The position numbers were made by a program, and so were the translations under genes. DNA of 64,000 bases from the NCBI GenBank assembly GCA_964617645.1, contig CAZTYE010000001.1, positions 434,001-498,000 on the forward strand, read 5' to 3'. The DNA comes from JADJGC01 sp964617645. GTDB lineage: Bacteria; Zixibacteria; MSB-5A5; CAIYYT01. Under the pieces are notes generated by a model that saw nothing but the letters and a program-made list of their open reading frames with translations, was not told the origin of the DNA and did no database searches. This document shows positions 8,235 through 16,508 of the stretch, piece after piece (position 1 is the stretch's first letter; every line of letters begins with the position of its first letter).

Positions 8235-9421
8235 TGATCAGCCTCCTTGAGTCTCGGTGCCGGAAGTCTTTGGCGTATCGGATAACTCGCGCCAATGCGC
8301 TCAAATAGCGCAATTGCTTGTTCTGCAGTGCGCTGCCAGCCAAATTGTGCGGCGCGAACCTTGCCGCGTTGCGCGAGATGCTCGCGAACTCCCGCATTGC
8401 AAAGAATGGCATTCATCTGTTTTGCCAAGTGCCCGACACTTCCGGCGCGCGCCAGTAGCGCGGCATCACCCGCGATCTCCGGTAGCGAACTCGATGCCGA
8501 TATCACCACCGGCGTGCCGTGCGCCATCGCCTCCAACACGGGCAGACCGAAAGACTCGACATTCGAGAACAGCACCAGCATCTCGGCCGCGCGGTAGTAG
8601 CGCGGTAACTCATCTCGCGGAACGGCGCCAAGGAAGTGCACGCGATCGGCAACGCCGAGTGTGGCGGCGTGACTGCGCAATTTCTGAGCGTAGTCGTGCC
8701 AGTCGCCACCGATGAGTAGCAGGTCGACATCTTTTGTGCCGGAAGCGATCGATGCATAAGCTGAAATGAGCTTGTCGATGTTCTTGTTCGGATAGAGCGT
8801 AGCGACACATAGAATGAACCGTCGCCCATGCGCCGGACTGGAATCCACACTCCTCGAGCTATCAACGCCTTCGTAGATCACGGAAATCTTGTCGTCGGGC
8901 AGGTGGTAGGTTGTCTTCACGATGTCCGCCGTAGTCTGCGATACCGCCCAAACATGGTCGGCCCGGGCAACGGCAGCTTTCATCGCCGAGCGAGTGTACC
9001 CAGCCTGGGCGAAGATGGTCGCCCGGGACTTTAGTGAGCGCCCGTGATAAGAGACGTTACGATCAAAGTCGAAATAGAGAAGATTTTGAATGGCAACTAC
9101 CGAGCGACAACTCACACCGCGCGGCAGAGTTCCGAACGGCGAAAAGAAGAGATCAACTTCAAGTTTCCGCAGGGCCGCCGGAAGTGTGAAATTTTCAGCG
9201 AGCACTCGCCGAACACGTGATGAACTGTCGGGCAAGAGCGACACGAATTGGAATCGCGCATTGTCAAAGCAAAACAGGCAATGATTGCTGTCGGTGCCAA
9301 AGATTAGGTAGCGATTGTGATCGTCGCTTCGGGCGATGTGTTGCATCAGGCTCACGAGGAAAGTCTCGCCGCCGCCGGTTTGACCAGGCTCAATGAGCAT
9401 CGCGTTGACCGCAATCTTCAT
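8231..9421 (-). CDS. Glycosyltransferase family 4 protein
   Basis: A 396-residue GT-B glycosyltransferase. The N-terminal domain opens MKIAVNAMLIEPGQTGGGET, with the glycine-rich acceptor-side loop. The C-terminal donor domain has FILCVATLYPNKNIDKLI, LLIGG, VHFLGAVPRDELP and the E-x7-E motif in ESFGLPVLEAMAHGTPVV, expected for retaining GT4 enzymes. It is embedded in the polysaccharide locus, starts 4 bases inside the previous glycosyltransferase gene and ends 4 bases inside the oxidoreductase gene. It likely adds one sugar to the lipid-linked repeat unit at the cytoplasmic face of the inner membrane. Linkage and sugar are not predictable. Confidence 0.9.
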   Translation of the reverse strand: MKIAVNAMLIEPGQTGGGETFLVSLMQHIARSDDHNRYLIFGTDSNHCLFCFDNARFQFVSLLPDSSSRVRRVLAENFTLPAALRKLEVDLFFSPFGTLPRGVSCRSVVAIQNLLYFDFDRNVSYHGRSLKSRATIFAQAGYTRSAMKAAVARADHVWAVSQTTADIVKTTYHLPDDKISVIYEGVDSSRSVDSSPAHGRRFILCVATLYPNKNIDKLISAYASIASGTKDVDLLLIGGDWHDYAQKLRSHAATLGVADRVHFLGAVPRDELPRYYRAAEMLVLFSNVESFGLPVLEAMAHGTPVVISASSSLPEIAGDAALLARAGSVGHLAKQMNAILCNAGVREHLAQRGKVRAAQFGWQRTAEQAIALFERIGASYPIRQRLPAPRLKEADQ

Positions 9422-10581
9422 GGCGCGAAAGTCTCCTCAATCACGCGACGGGTTTGCGCAAACCGGTTTTCCCAGGTGTCGTTGCGCACAAGCTCTCGAA
9501 GACGATCGGACAGCTTCAGCCTTTCAGCCGGAGCGAGTGAGAGCAGCGTGGTGATAGCGGTCCGAAATTCTCCCGGTGTTGTCGCGATGCGGATATCTGG
9601 TGAAAAGCGCATCACTTCCGGCATCGGCACGCTCACCACCGGCTTGCCGGCGGCCAGGTACTCAAAAACCTTGAGCGGCGAACAGGACGCAGCGATGGCG
9701 TCGTTCTTGTAGGGGTTTATGAAGACATCGATCTGCGCCATCGCGTCCGGCAATACGCCGTAAGGCACACGCCCGACGAAATGCACATTTGCAAATCGTC
9801 GCAACGCGGTCGTGTCAATTGCAGTCGGGCCGATGAAGACAAATTGCCAGTTTGGTTCAGATGCCGCGAGCCGGCAGATCAGGTCGCAGTCAATCCAGTA
9901 ACTGAGCATGCCAACGAAGCCGATTCGCGGGCGCGGAATCGTATCGACTATGCTCGCCGTTGCTGACCCTCTTCTGCCAAAGTGCGCGATTTCGCAGGCG
10001 TTGGGTATGACGTGGACATTCTCATGCTTGTCTCGGAGCAGCTCCTTGAGTCGGCCGGCTGTGACGATGACGACCTTGGTCATTTGCAGCAATTTACTTT
10101 CCAGCCGCTCAACAGTCGTGCGACGAACAAGCCCCTGCGCGGCCGCGAGATCGTCAACCTTTTCGTAGAGCGCCTTCTTGGCGCCGATGATCTTGATCGC
10201 CAAGTGCGAGTAGGGAACGTAGGAGTAGACCAGCGGCTCACGCAGCCCCATGCGGCGGAGCGTCCATTTTAGCCAGACGCCAACGATCACATTGTTGATC
10301 AGCGCCAGTGATGCGAACATCTGAAAGAACGGGATCAGGAGTGGTGGCGTCACCACATGAAGATTGTCCTTAATCTTGCGCGGCCGATGTAGAAATCGCC
10401 AGGCGCGACCCGGTTGTGATCGTCCGCGTTTGAACCACGTCAGCCAGTGCCACTGCGCCTCGACATAGATTACCGGATGCCCCAGATCCGCGAAGTAGTT
10501 CATGAAGCGTTGCTTGCGGGTCCAGAGATCGTCGTAATCCTGCGTTGACAGACAGAGAATCGGCTGGCGCTTTTCACACAT
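9418..10581 (-). CDS. Glycosyltransferase (GT4/TuaH-like)
   Basis: A 387-residue putative glycosyltransferase more divergent than its neighbours. The N-terminus PILCLSTQDYDDLWTRKQRF and the segment with YVEAQWHW resemble TuaH-like family 1/4 enzymes. The C-terminal half has RIGFVGMLSYWIDCDLI, FVFIGP, VHFVGRVPYGVLP and a donor-site stretch CSPLKVFEYLAAGKPVV. It overlaps wecB by 8 bases upstream and the next glycosyltransferase by 4 bases downstream, so it belongs to one transcript with both. It is expected to act in assembly of the surface polysaccharide; substrate unknown. Confidence 0.82.
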   Translation of the reverse strand: MCEKRQPILCLSTQDYDDLWTRKQRFMNYFADLGHPVIYVEAQWHWLTWFKRGRSQPGRAWRFLHRPRKIKDNLHVVTPPLLIPFFQMFASLALINNVIVGVWLKWTLRRMGLREPLVYSYVPYSHLAIKIIGAKKALYEKVDDLAAAQGLVRRTTVERLESKLLQMTKVVIVTAGRLKELLRDKHENVHVIPNACEIAHFGRRGSATASIVDTIPRPRIGFVGMLSYWIDCDLICRLAASEPNWQFVFIGPTAIDTTALRRFANVHFVGRVPYGVLPDAMAQIDVFINPYKNDAIAASCSPLKVFEYLAAGKPVVSVPMPEVMRFSPDIRIATTPGEFRTAITTLLSLAPAERLKLSDRLRELVRNDTWENRFAQTRRVIEETFAP

Positions 10582-11728
10582 GAGCGCTCTGCCTCGTCAT
10601 TAACGGCCGTTGCTGCGGATTTGTCAGGTTGGTCGACAGACCATGAAAGACATCGCAAATCCGGCCAGCCGTATGCCCGTCCCAGTAACGTGGGATGCGA
10701 TAGCTCGGGCATGCTGACGCGAGAATCTCATCGAGTGCAGTGAGTACCGCATCCGGATCGGTGCCCACGAGACGGTTTGTGCCGTCCCAAATCGTCACGG
10801 GACGTTCGGTCGAATCGCGGAGCGTCAAACAGGGAACGTTTAGCGCCGTGGTTTCTTCCTGTACGCCACCCGAATCGGTTAGCACTACGCGCGCGTCGCG
10901 CTCCAGGCGCAGGAAATCCGTGTATCCGAGCGGCGCGCACAGCGAGATATTCTCAGTCTGTTCCAACTTCGGCATCAAACCGCTTTCATCCAGTTGTTTG
11001 CGCGTACGCGGATGCACCGGAAACGCGACCGGCAAACGATTCGCAACCGCCGTGAGCAGCTTGACGAGCATCTCCAGTTGATTGCGATCATCGACATTTA
11101 CCGGTCGATGCAATGTGACCAGCGCATATTGGCCGGCAGGCAGCCGGAGCTCGTCGAGGATCTGCGATTGCGCCGCCTTAACGAGACAAGCGTTCAGGCT
11201 GTCAATCATGATGTTACCGACAAAACGGATTTTCTCGGCGGCTATTCCTTCGCGCATCAGGTTGTCGTCGGCATCGGGACAGCTTGTGAACAGCAAATCG
11301 GCAAGGTGGTCGGTAACGAGTCGATTAATCTCCTCGGGCATCGTGCGATCGCCGGAGCGCAGACCGGCCTCGACATGCGCAACCGGGACTAATTCCTTCG
11401 CGGCGACCAGAGCCGCGGCGGTCGTCGAGTTGACGTCGCCAAACACTATCACCCAATCAGGGCGCTCGCGCTCGAGCACGGCCTCGAATGCCAGCATGAT
11501 GCGCGCTGTCTGCTGAGTATGTGTCCCCGAGCCGATGCCAAGCGCGATGTCGGGTGTCGGCAGCCGCAAATCGTCGAAAAAGACATCCGACATGGCGCGG
11601 TCGTAGTGTTGCCCGGTGTGGACGATGATCGGATCAAATTGCGCCGGACGGGCCTTCATCGCGTGCCACAGCGGCGCAAGCTTCATGAAATTGGGCCGGG
11701 CGCCGGCAACGAGAACAGTCTTTTTCAT
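10574..11728 (-). CDS. wecB: UDP-N-acetylglucosamine 2-epimerase (non-hydrolysing)
   Basis: Interconverts UDP-GlcNAc and UDP-ManNAc, supplying a precursor for surface polysaccharide. The 384 residues match the family. Visible are RPNFMK (11-16), the catalytic region VFGDVNSTTAAAL, HVEAGLRSGDRTMPEEINR, FVGNIMIDSL, HPRTRK and LTDSGGVQEE, all conserved in the non-hydrolysing epimerases. The ATG at 11728 follows a GGGAG Shine-Dalgarno. It starts 9 bases after the SLBB gene stop and overlaps the next glycosyltransferase by 8 bases. No UDP-ManNAc dehydrogenase (wecC) is present in the window, so ManNAc itself may be the incorporated sugar (inference). Confidence 0.93.
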   Translation of the reverse strand: MKKTVLVAGARPNFMKLAPLWHAMKARPAQFDPIIVHTGQHYDRAMSDVFFDDLRLPTPDIALGIGSGTHTQQTARIMLAFEAVLERERPDWVIVFGDVNSTTAAALVAAKELVPVAHVEAGLRSGDRTMPEEINRLVTDHLADLLFTSCPDADDNLMREGIAAEKIRFVGNIMIDSLNACLVKAAQSQILDELRLPAGQYALVTLHRPVNVDDRNQLEMLVKLLTAVANRLPVAFPVHPRTRKQLDESGLMPKLEQTENISLCAPLGYTDFLRLERDARVVLTDSGGVQEETTALNVPCLTLRDSTERPVTIWDGTNRLVGTDPDAVLTALDEILASACPSYRIPRYWDGHTAGRICDVFHGLSTNLTNPQQRPLMTRQSAHV

Positions 11729-11737
11729 TAGCTCCCT

Positions 11738-13990
11738 CTACAGTCTGTCGATGACGAAAATGGTGGTCGCAATACTCGCGGCGATGGAGGCCGTGGTCGA
11801 AAAGAACCTGAGCCAGTCGCGATCTTTGGCAACTTTGGTCGGAACGAAAATCGCATCGCCGAGCATCACTTCCTTGCCGCGCACTCCGCCGCCGGAGGCA
11901 ATGGTGCCATTGGCGCGAACCAGCAAGAGATTCTTGCGATCGGCATTGGGCAGAAATCCGCCGGCGCTGCGAATGTAGTAGTCAACTTTCTTGTCGCTCC
12001 GGAAGGCGATCGTCGACACCGACGGCACCGCACCCAAAACCTGGATTCCCGCCGGCTTGGCCGGGATGTAGATGTGATCTCCATCCCGCAAGCGAATGTC
12101 GAAATTCGTATTGCCCCTTTCGAGCAGCTCGCCGGCGTTGACCACGATGCGATTCGACATGCTGTTGTCGCGAAGTTGCCCGCTGGAGTCGATTACGATT
12201 TGGCCGGAATCCTCCTCGATCACTTCGATCGAGCGATTGATCAATTCATCGACGCCACGCCGCTTGAGATCGTTAATGATCGTCGCGCGCGTAAACACGG
12301 TACCGGCGGCAAAAGCTTCAGCGCTCAGGCCGCCGGCCCGTTGGACCAAGGAGTAGAGGGAATTCGTTTCAGGAGTGATCACGTACTTTCCGGGAAATTC
12401 GACTTCGCCCTCGATGGTCACGATATCGCGCTCCTCCCAACCGGGAATCTGGCGCACGAATACTTTGTCGTTGGTTTCCAGGGTCAGGTCTTGTTGCGGG
12501 TCGTCGAGCGAAGCGTAAAGCACTTCGCGCCGGCCGTCATCAAACGTCCGCGCCAACTCGATGCGCAACGGATAGGCCGAGCGCTGAAGATTTCCGGCGC
12601 GGAACACCAGATCGGAAACCTTCATGCCCTGATAAAACGCGTAATCCCCCGGCCGCGCGACGAGTCCGTAGATGGAGACCGCTTGCGGCGCCAGCACTTC
12701 ATCCTGGGCGTAAGCGATCAGCCGATCGTGCGCTTGCAGTAGGATGTTGCCGCGGCCGGCAAGGACGGCCTCCGGGTCGACGGTAATCAATGTTGTGTCG
12801 TAGTTGTGCTCGCGCCTGAGAATATCGATCCGACCGCGATAGGCGCGGTCCTCCAATTCGCATCCTTCGGCGAACAGATCCGCAAGAGTCATGCCTTCGC
12901 GGTACTGGTAGATTCCGGGATGGCGGAAGCGGCCTTCGAGGTGAATCACGTTCAGCTTGTGGTCGTAGATCGACTCAACGGTCACGACGTCGCCGTCCGC
13001 CATGCGAAATTGACGATCCACCAGCGAACTGTCTTTCAAATTGAGATCGATCACTTGATAGGCGTCGGTGCGCGTTATCCGGTCTACGCGAACCTTTTCG
13101 AGATAGGCGGTCGGAAGCGTTCCGCCGCCAAGTGCGACGACATCGCCGATCGTCTCATCGCCGCGGATTTCGAAAATCGCTTCGCGTTTAACCGCGCCGG
13201 TAACGGTGACGCGTTGACCGACGACGTCCACAAAAACAACGTCTCCCGATTGCAGTGCGACGCCGGCGACGTTTCGACCAAACAGCAAGAAATCGTAGAG
13301 ATCGACTCGCGCCGTCTCGATGCCTGAACGAATCAGGCGAATCGATCGCAAGCTGCCGCGTTCACTGGGACCGCCCGCCAAGTACAGTGCGGAAAACATC
13401 GTCGAAAGCGAATTGACACTGTAACTGCCGGGGTACTTGACTTCGCCAAAGACGAAAACCTGAATCGATTTCAGTTTGCCGAGCGTGACGCTAAGCTGGA
13501 ATTCGCTGAAGCCAGCCGTCAACCGGTCTTTGAGCCGCTGCTCGGCCTGCTGAATCGTCAGTCCCCAAATCGGAACTTCACCGATCTTCGGAATAAACAC
13601 CGCGCCCTGCCGGTCGACGGTGAGATTGAATTCCTGTTCGACGCGTCCCCAGAGATTGACAATGATGTTGTCGCCGGGTCCGAGCTTGTAGTCCACCGGT
13701 ACGGCGAGATTCTGCGGGATTTCGTTGGCGCTGCCGCCACGCGCAAAGAGATTGTAACCGAACAGCGTTAGCGAATCCGCCGGGATGTTAGAAGGTGCGG
13801 GTCGCTGTTCAAATCGTTCGACTGAATCGGGCAGCGACAGGGAAGACCGATAGCGTTCAAAGTCCTCGAGTGATTTCTGATTTGATCGCCGCGCCAGTTC
13901 TTCATAGTTCAGCCCATCCTGGCGCGGGTAGGGTTGTGCGATGACGACAGCCGCCGCCATCAGAGAAAGACAAAAAATGAAGCCCTTCAT
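11738..13990 (-). CDS. Polysaccharide export protein with multiple SLBB domains
   Basis: A 750-residue secreted or outer-membrane protein of the Wza/Poly_export family, expected to form the channel for surface polysaccharide. A signal peptide covers about 1-18 (cleavage near VIAQ-PYP). The Poly_export region starts around 100 (YKLGPGDNIIVNLWG). About six beta-grasp SLBB repeats follow, each recognisable as a strand plus a G-Y/F turn: VFGEVKYPGSY, VTGAVKREAIF, LEGRFRHPGIY, IYGLVARPGDY, IEGEVEFPGKY and VLGAVPSVSTI. The C-terminus is a hydrophobic segment (TASIAASIATTIFVI). Canonical Wza is about 380 residues with two SLBB domains, so this is an enlarged version. A strong Shine-Dalgarno (AAGGAGAG) precedes the ATG. 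Confidence 0.9.
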   Translation of the reverse strand: MKGFIFCLSLMAAAVVIAQPYPRQDGLNYEELARRSNQKSLEDFERYRSSLSLPDSVERFEQRPAPSNIPADSLTLFGYNLFARGGSANEIPQNLAVPVDYKLGPGDNIIVNLWGRVEQEFNLTVDRQGAVFIPKIGEVPIWGLTIQQAEQRLKDRLTAGFSEFQLSVTLGKLKSIQVFVFGEVKYPGSYSVNSLSTMFSALYLAGGPSERGSLRSIRLIRSGIETARVDLYDFLLFGRNVAGVALQSGDVVFVDVVGQRVTVTGAVKREAIFEIRGDETIGDVVALGGGTLPTAYLEKVRVDRITRTDAYQVIDLNLKDSSLVDRQFRMADGDVVTVESIYDHKLNVIHLEGRFRHPGIYQYREGMTLADLFAEGCELEDRAYRGRIDILRREHNYDTTLITVDPEAVLAGRGNILLQAHDRLIAYAQDEVLAPQAVSIYGLVARPGDYAFYQGMKVSDLVFRAGNLQRSAYPLRIELARTFDDGRREVLYASLDDPQQDLTLETNDKVFVRQIPGWEERDIVTIEGEVEFPGKYVITPETNSLYSLVQRAGGLSAEAFAAGTVFTRATIINDLKRRGVDELINRSIEVIEEDSGQIVIDSSGQLRDNSMSNRIVVNAGELLERGNTNFDIRLRDGDHIYIPAKPAGIQVLGAVPSVSTIAFRSDKKVDYYIRSAGGFLPNADRKNLLLVRANGTIASGGGVRGKEVMLGDAIFVPTKVAKDRDWLRFFSTTASIAASIATTIFVIDRL

Positions 13991-14061
13991 ACTCTCTCCT
14001 TGCGGACGAGGTCCGATTTGTCCTACCCGGAGAAAGCAATTGCAATGCCAAAATGGAACGC

Positions 14062-14073
14062 CGCCTTAAGGCG
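14062..14073. repeat. 12-bp perfect palindrome upstream of the SLBB gene
   Basis: CGCCTTAAGGCG is fully self-complementary and lies in the 162-bp gap between rfbD and the SLBB export gene, about 70 bases before the export gene start. This is one of the few real gaps within the minus-strand locus, so an operator or local promoter element is possible; nothing else supports that. Confidence 0.3.
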
Positions 14074-14152
14074 CTATTGTGCAGATGCTTACGGCCGACA
14101 CCCGTGAATGTGATCTGGGTTGATCGGCAAAATTTTCTTTTGTAAAGCTGAG

Positions 14153-15040
14153 CTATTTCCGCTCTGGTAATGCTGCCAGCACCGCTGCGACCGTTTTGAG
14201 CCGGCGGCCGATTAGCACTTCAGATGACGGGGATAGCAGACCGGCGTGAAGCGGACGCTTGGCCGCGAATTTGATCTCCGATGATTTTGATCGCTCGATC
14301 TGACTCGCATCGAGACAGAAGGCCTCGGCGATGCGAACCGCAAAATCAAAACGGGACATCGACTCGGGTGCGGCAAGATGGAGGATCTGCGGCAGCTCTT
14401 GATGCTCGCACAATGCGGCGACCGCATCGGCCAGATCGGCTACAGAAGTTGGGCAGTTGAACAAATCGACGGCCGCGCGGTACGGCATGCCCAGTCGCAA
14501 CGTGTTGACTACGGCGGAGAGGGCGTTAGTGCGCTTTGACAGATCGGTTGAGTAAAGGGCACAAACGCGAATGACTGTTGTTCTCGGGCCTAATCGCAAC
14601 GCCGCCGCCTCGCCCTCAAGCTTGGTGCGACCGTACTCGTTGATCGGATGTGGACTTGCGTCCTCGCCATAGGGTCCGCTCGATCCGTCGAAAACGAAGT
14701 CCGTCGAGAAGTGAATCAGGCGCGCGTCGGAATGCGCAATCGCCGACACGAGGTTTTCGACGATCGCCACATTCCCGGATCGGGCATAACTCGGCTCACG
14801 TTCGCAGCGGTCGACATCCGCCGCACCGGCCGCATTGAGCACCAGATCGTAGCGCTGGTACGACAGCGCTTTCATCGTTTGCGCGAAATCCTGCAGATTG
14901 ACGTCAATCGAGTGGGCTACTTTAGTAACTGAATTTAAGGCTGTAGTGTGGTGGGTGGCGTCGACTTCGAGCTGCGAACCCAAGACCCGCACCAATTCCG
15001 ATCCCAGCAATCCGGCGCCGCCGCAGACGAGTATGCGCAT
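14153..15040 (-). CDS. rfbD: dTDP-4-dehydrorhamnose reductase
   Basis: Likely the last step of dTDP-L-rhamnose synthesis, reducing the 4-keto group with NAD(P)H. The 295 residues fit the RmlD/RfbD family. The Rossmann motif GGAGLLG sits at the N-terminus, followed by NAAGAADVDRCE, HFSTDFVFDG, the catalytic YGRTK (Y-x3-K), and RVCALYS. The ATG overlaps the rfbB stop by one base (TAATG), so the two are translationally coupled. The segment LIHFSTDFVFDGSSGPYGE is diagnostic for this family. Rhamnose specificity is inferred from the neighbouring rfbA/rfbB-like genes. Confidence 0.92.
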   Translation of the reverse strand: MRILVCGGAGLLGSELVRVLGSQLEVDATHHTTALNSVTKVAHSIDVNLQDFAQTMKALSYQRYDLVLNAAGAADVDRCEREPSYARSGNVAIVENLVSAIAHSDARLIHFSTDFVFDGSSGPYGEDASPHPINEYGRTKLEGEAAALRLGPRTTVIRVCALYSTDLSKRTNALSAVVNTLRLGMPYRAAVDLFNCPTSVADLADAVAALCEHQELPQILHLAAPESMSRFDFAVRIAEAFCLDASQIERSKSSEIKFAAKRPLHAGLLSPSSEVLIGRRLKTVAAVLAALPERK

Positions 15041-16053
15041 TATGCGCCTCGCTGGTCGTAATGGCGGCGCAGGAATTCGGCGGTTTGCTCGCCGCGCAAT
15101 CTGTCAAAGCTCCACGAGTTCTTGCGGTACCAGTCGATTGTCGCCGCCAGTCCGTCGCGCAAGTCTCGCTGCACGATAGCGCCGTAGCGCGCAACGTACT
15201 TCGCAGAGTCGATTCGATAACGACGGTCGTGTGCGGGCCGGTCGCTGACATGCGTCATGGCCGCTGTCGAGCCGGTCAACTCGCGCAGCAGCGTGACGAC
15301 TTCGAGATTCGTCGGATCCGAGTCGGCGCCGATGTTAATCACTTCGCCGCTGGGGAAATCCGCGATCAGGCGCAACAGTGCGGCGCAAAAATCCTCCACG
15401 TATAACCAGCACCTTCGCTGCAACCCGTCGCCATACAGCGGCAACGGTTGGCCGGAATTGATGCGGTGCAGAAAAAACGGAATGAGCTTTTCGGGAAACT
15501 GGCGTGGACCGAAGTTGTTTGTCGCCCGCACGATCGCCGCCTGCTGTCCCAGCGAGCGCATTGCTGCCAACACCAGCAGATCGGCCGCCGCTTTGGAGGC
15601 GGCATAAGGACTGGACGGATTCATCGGCGCCGACTCGTCGAATGCTTCTCCCTCCGGAGTCGGACCGTAGACCTCGTCGGTCGAGATTTGGAGGAAGGGA
15701 ATCGAATATTTTCGACAACTCGACAACAGGACTTCGACGCCCCAGACGTTGGAGCGCACGAACACCGCGGTATCGAATAGTGATCGGTCAACGTGCGTTT
15801 CGGCGGCGAAATTGACAACGACATCGAAACCACGGCTCAGCGTCCGATCGACAAGTTCGCTGTCCCCGATGTCGCCTTGCACAAACTTGAGCCGCGGCGA
15901 ATCGATGAGTTGTCCGAGGTTGGCAAGCGACCCGGCGTAGGTCAGTGAGTCGAGAATTGTGATTTGCGCTGTCGGCTGCGCTTGCGCTACGCTGAGCGCA
16001 AAATTCGCGCCGATGAAACCGCAACCGCCGCAAATGAGAATGCGGTCAGCCAT
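15040..16053 (-). CDS. rfbB: dTDP-glucose 4,6-dehydratase
   Basis: Converts dTDP-glucose to dTDP-4-keto-6-deoxyglucose, an extended short-chain dehydrogenase with bound NAD. The 337-residue form starting MADRILICGGCGFIGANF (ATG at 16053) places the Rossmann glycine motif at the expected N-terminal position and is preferred over a longer frame. TDEVYGPTPEG and the catalytic YAASKAAAD (Y-x3-K) are present, as is the RPAHDRRYRID segment typical of RmlB. It overlaps the upstream cupin gene by 8 bases and the downstream rfbD by one. Confidence 0.94.
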   Translation of the reverse strand: MADRILICGGCGFIGANFALSVAQAQPTAQITILDSLTYAGSLANLGQLIDSPRLKFVQGDIGDSELVDRTLSRGFDVVVNFAAETHVDRSLFDTAVFVRSNVWGVEVLLSSCRKYSIPFLQISTDEVYGPTPEGEAFDESAPMNPSSPYAASKAAADLLVLAAMRSLGQQAAIVRATNNFGPRQFPEKLIPFFLHRINSGQPLPLYGDGLQRRCWLYVEDFCAALLRLIADFPSGEVINIGADSDPTNLEVVTLLRELTGSTAAMTHVSDRPAHDRRYRIDSAKYVARYGAIVQRDLRDGLAATIDWYRKNSWSFDRLRGEQTAEFLRRHYDQRGA

Positions 16054-16501
16054 CACGTCGTGACCAATCGTAGGGAATGCGTTTGTCGTACGGATCGATG
16101 CGATATTCGTCGGGCTCAAGCTGATTGTAAGGTTGTGTCGGGATGTTTAGCACCATGAGTTCATCGGCGCCGATGTTCTTGAATCCGTGATAAATACCCG
16201 GTGGAATCTGGATTAGGAAGCGATGCCAGTCCGTCGGAAAAAACTCGTTGATCTCGCCAAAACTTGGCGACGATTCGCGTCCGTCGTAGAGCACAAATTT
16301 GGCGCGACCCTTGAGCAAACACATGTGATCGGTTTGCAGTTTGTGCATGTGCCAGGCTTTGACGACGCCCGGATACGATGTTGTCACGTATGCCTGGCCG
16401 AACTTCAGAAACAGCGAATCGTCGGCGCGCAGAATCTCAAAGAGATTGCCGCGCTCGTCGCTGTTGATCTTAAGATCCTTGATCTTTACACCGTCAATCA
16501 T
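16046..16501 (-). CDS. dTDP-4-dehydrorhamnose 3,5-epimerase-like cupin protein
   Basis: A 151-residue cupin of the RmlC superfamily, shorter than classical RmlC (about 180 residues). The start at 16501 is preferred because an AGGGG Shine-Dalgarno lies just upstream and the longer frame adds nothing recognisable. The jelly-roll motifs are visible: SDERGNLFEI (14-23), WHMHK (50-54, equivalent to the catalytic-histidine segment of RmlC), FVLYDGRESSPSFGE, and PPGIYHGFKN (100-109). In an rfbA-rfbB-rfbD setting it most simply does the 3,5-epimerisation of dTDP-4-keto-6-deoxyglucose. WxcM/FdtA-like ketoisomerases share this fold, so the exact reaction is uncertain. Confidence 0.82.
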   Translation of the reverse strand: MIDGVKIKDLKINSDERGNLFEILRADDSLFLKFGQAYVTTSYPGVVKAWHMHKLQTDHMCLLKGRAKFVLYDGRESSPSFGEINEFFPTDWHRFLIQIPPGIYHGFKNIGADELMVLNIPTQPYNQLEPDEYRIDPYDKRIPYDWSRRDG

Positions 16502-16508
16502 ACATCCC

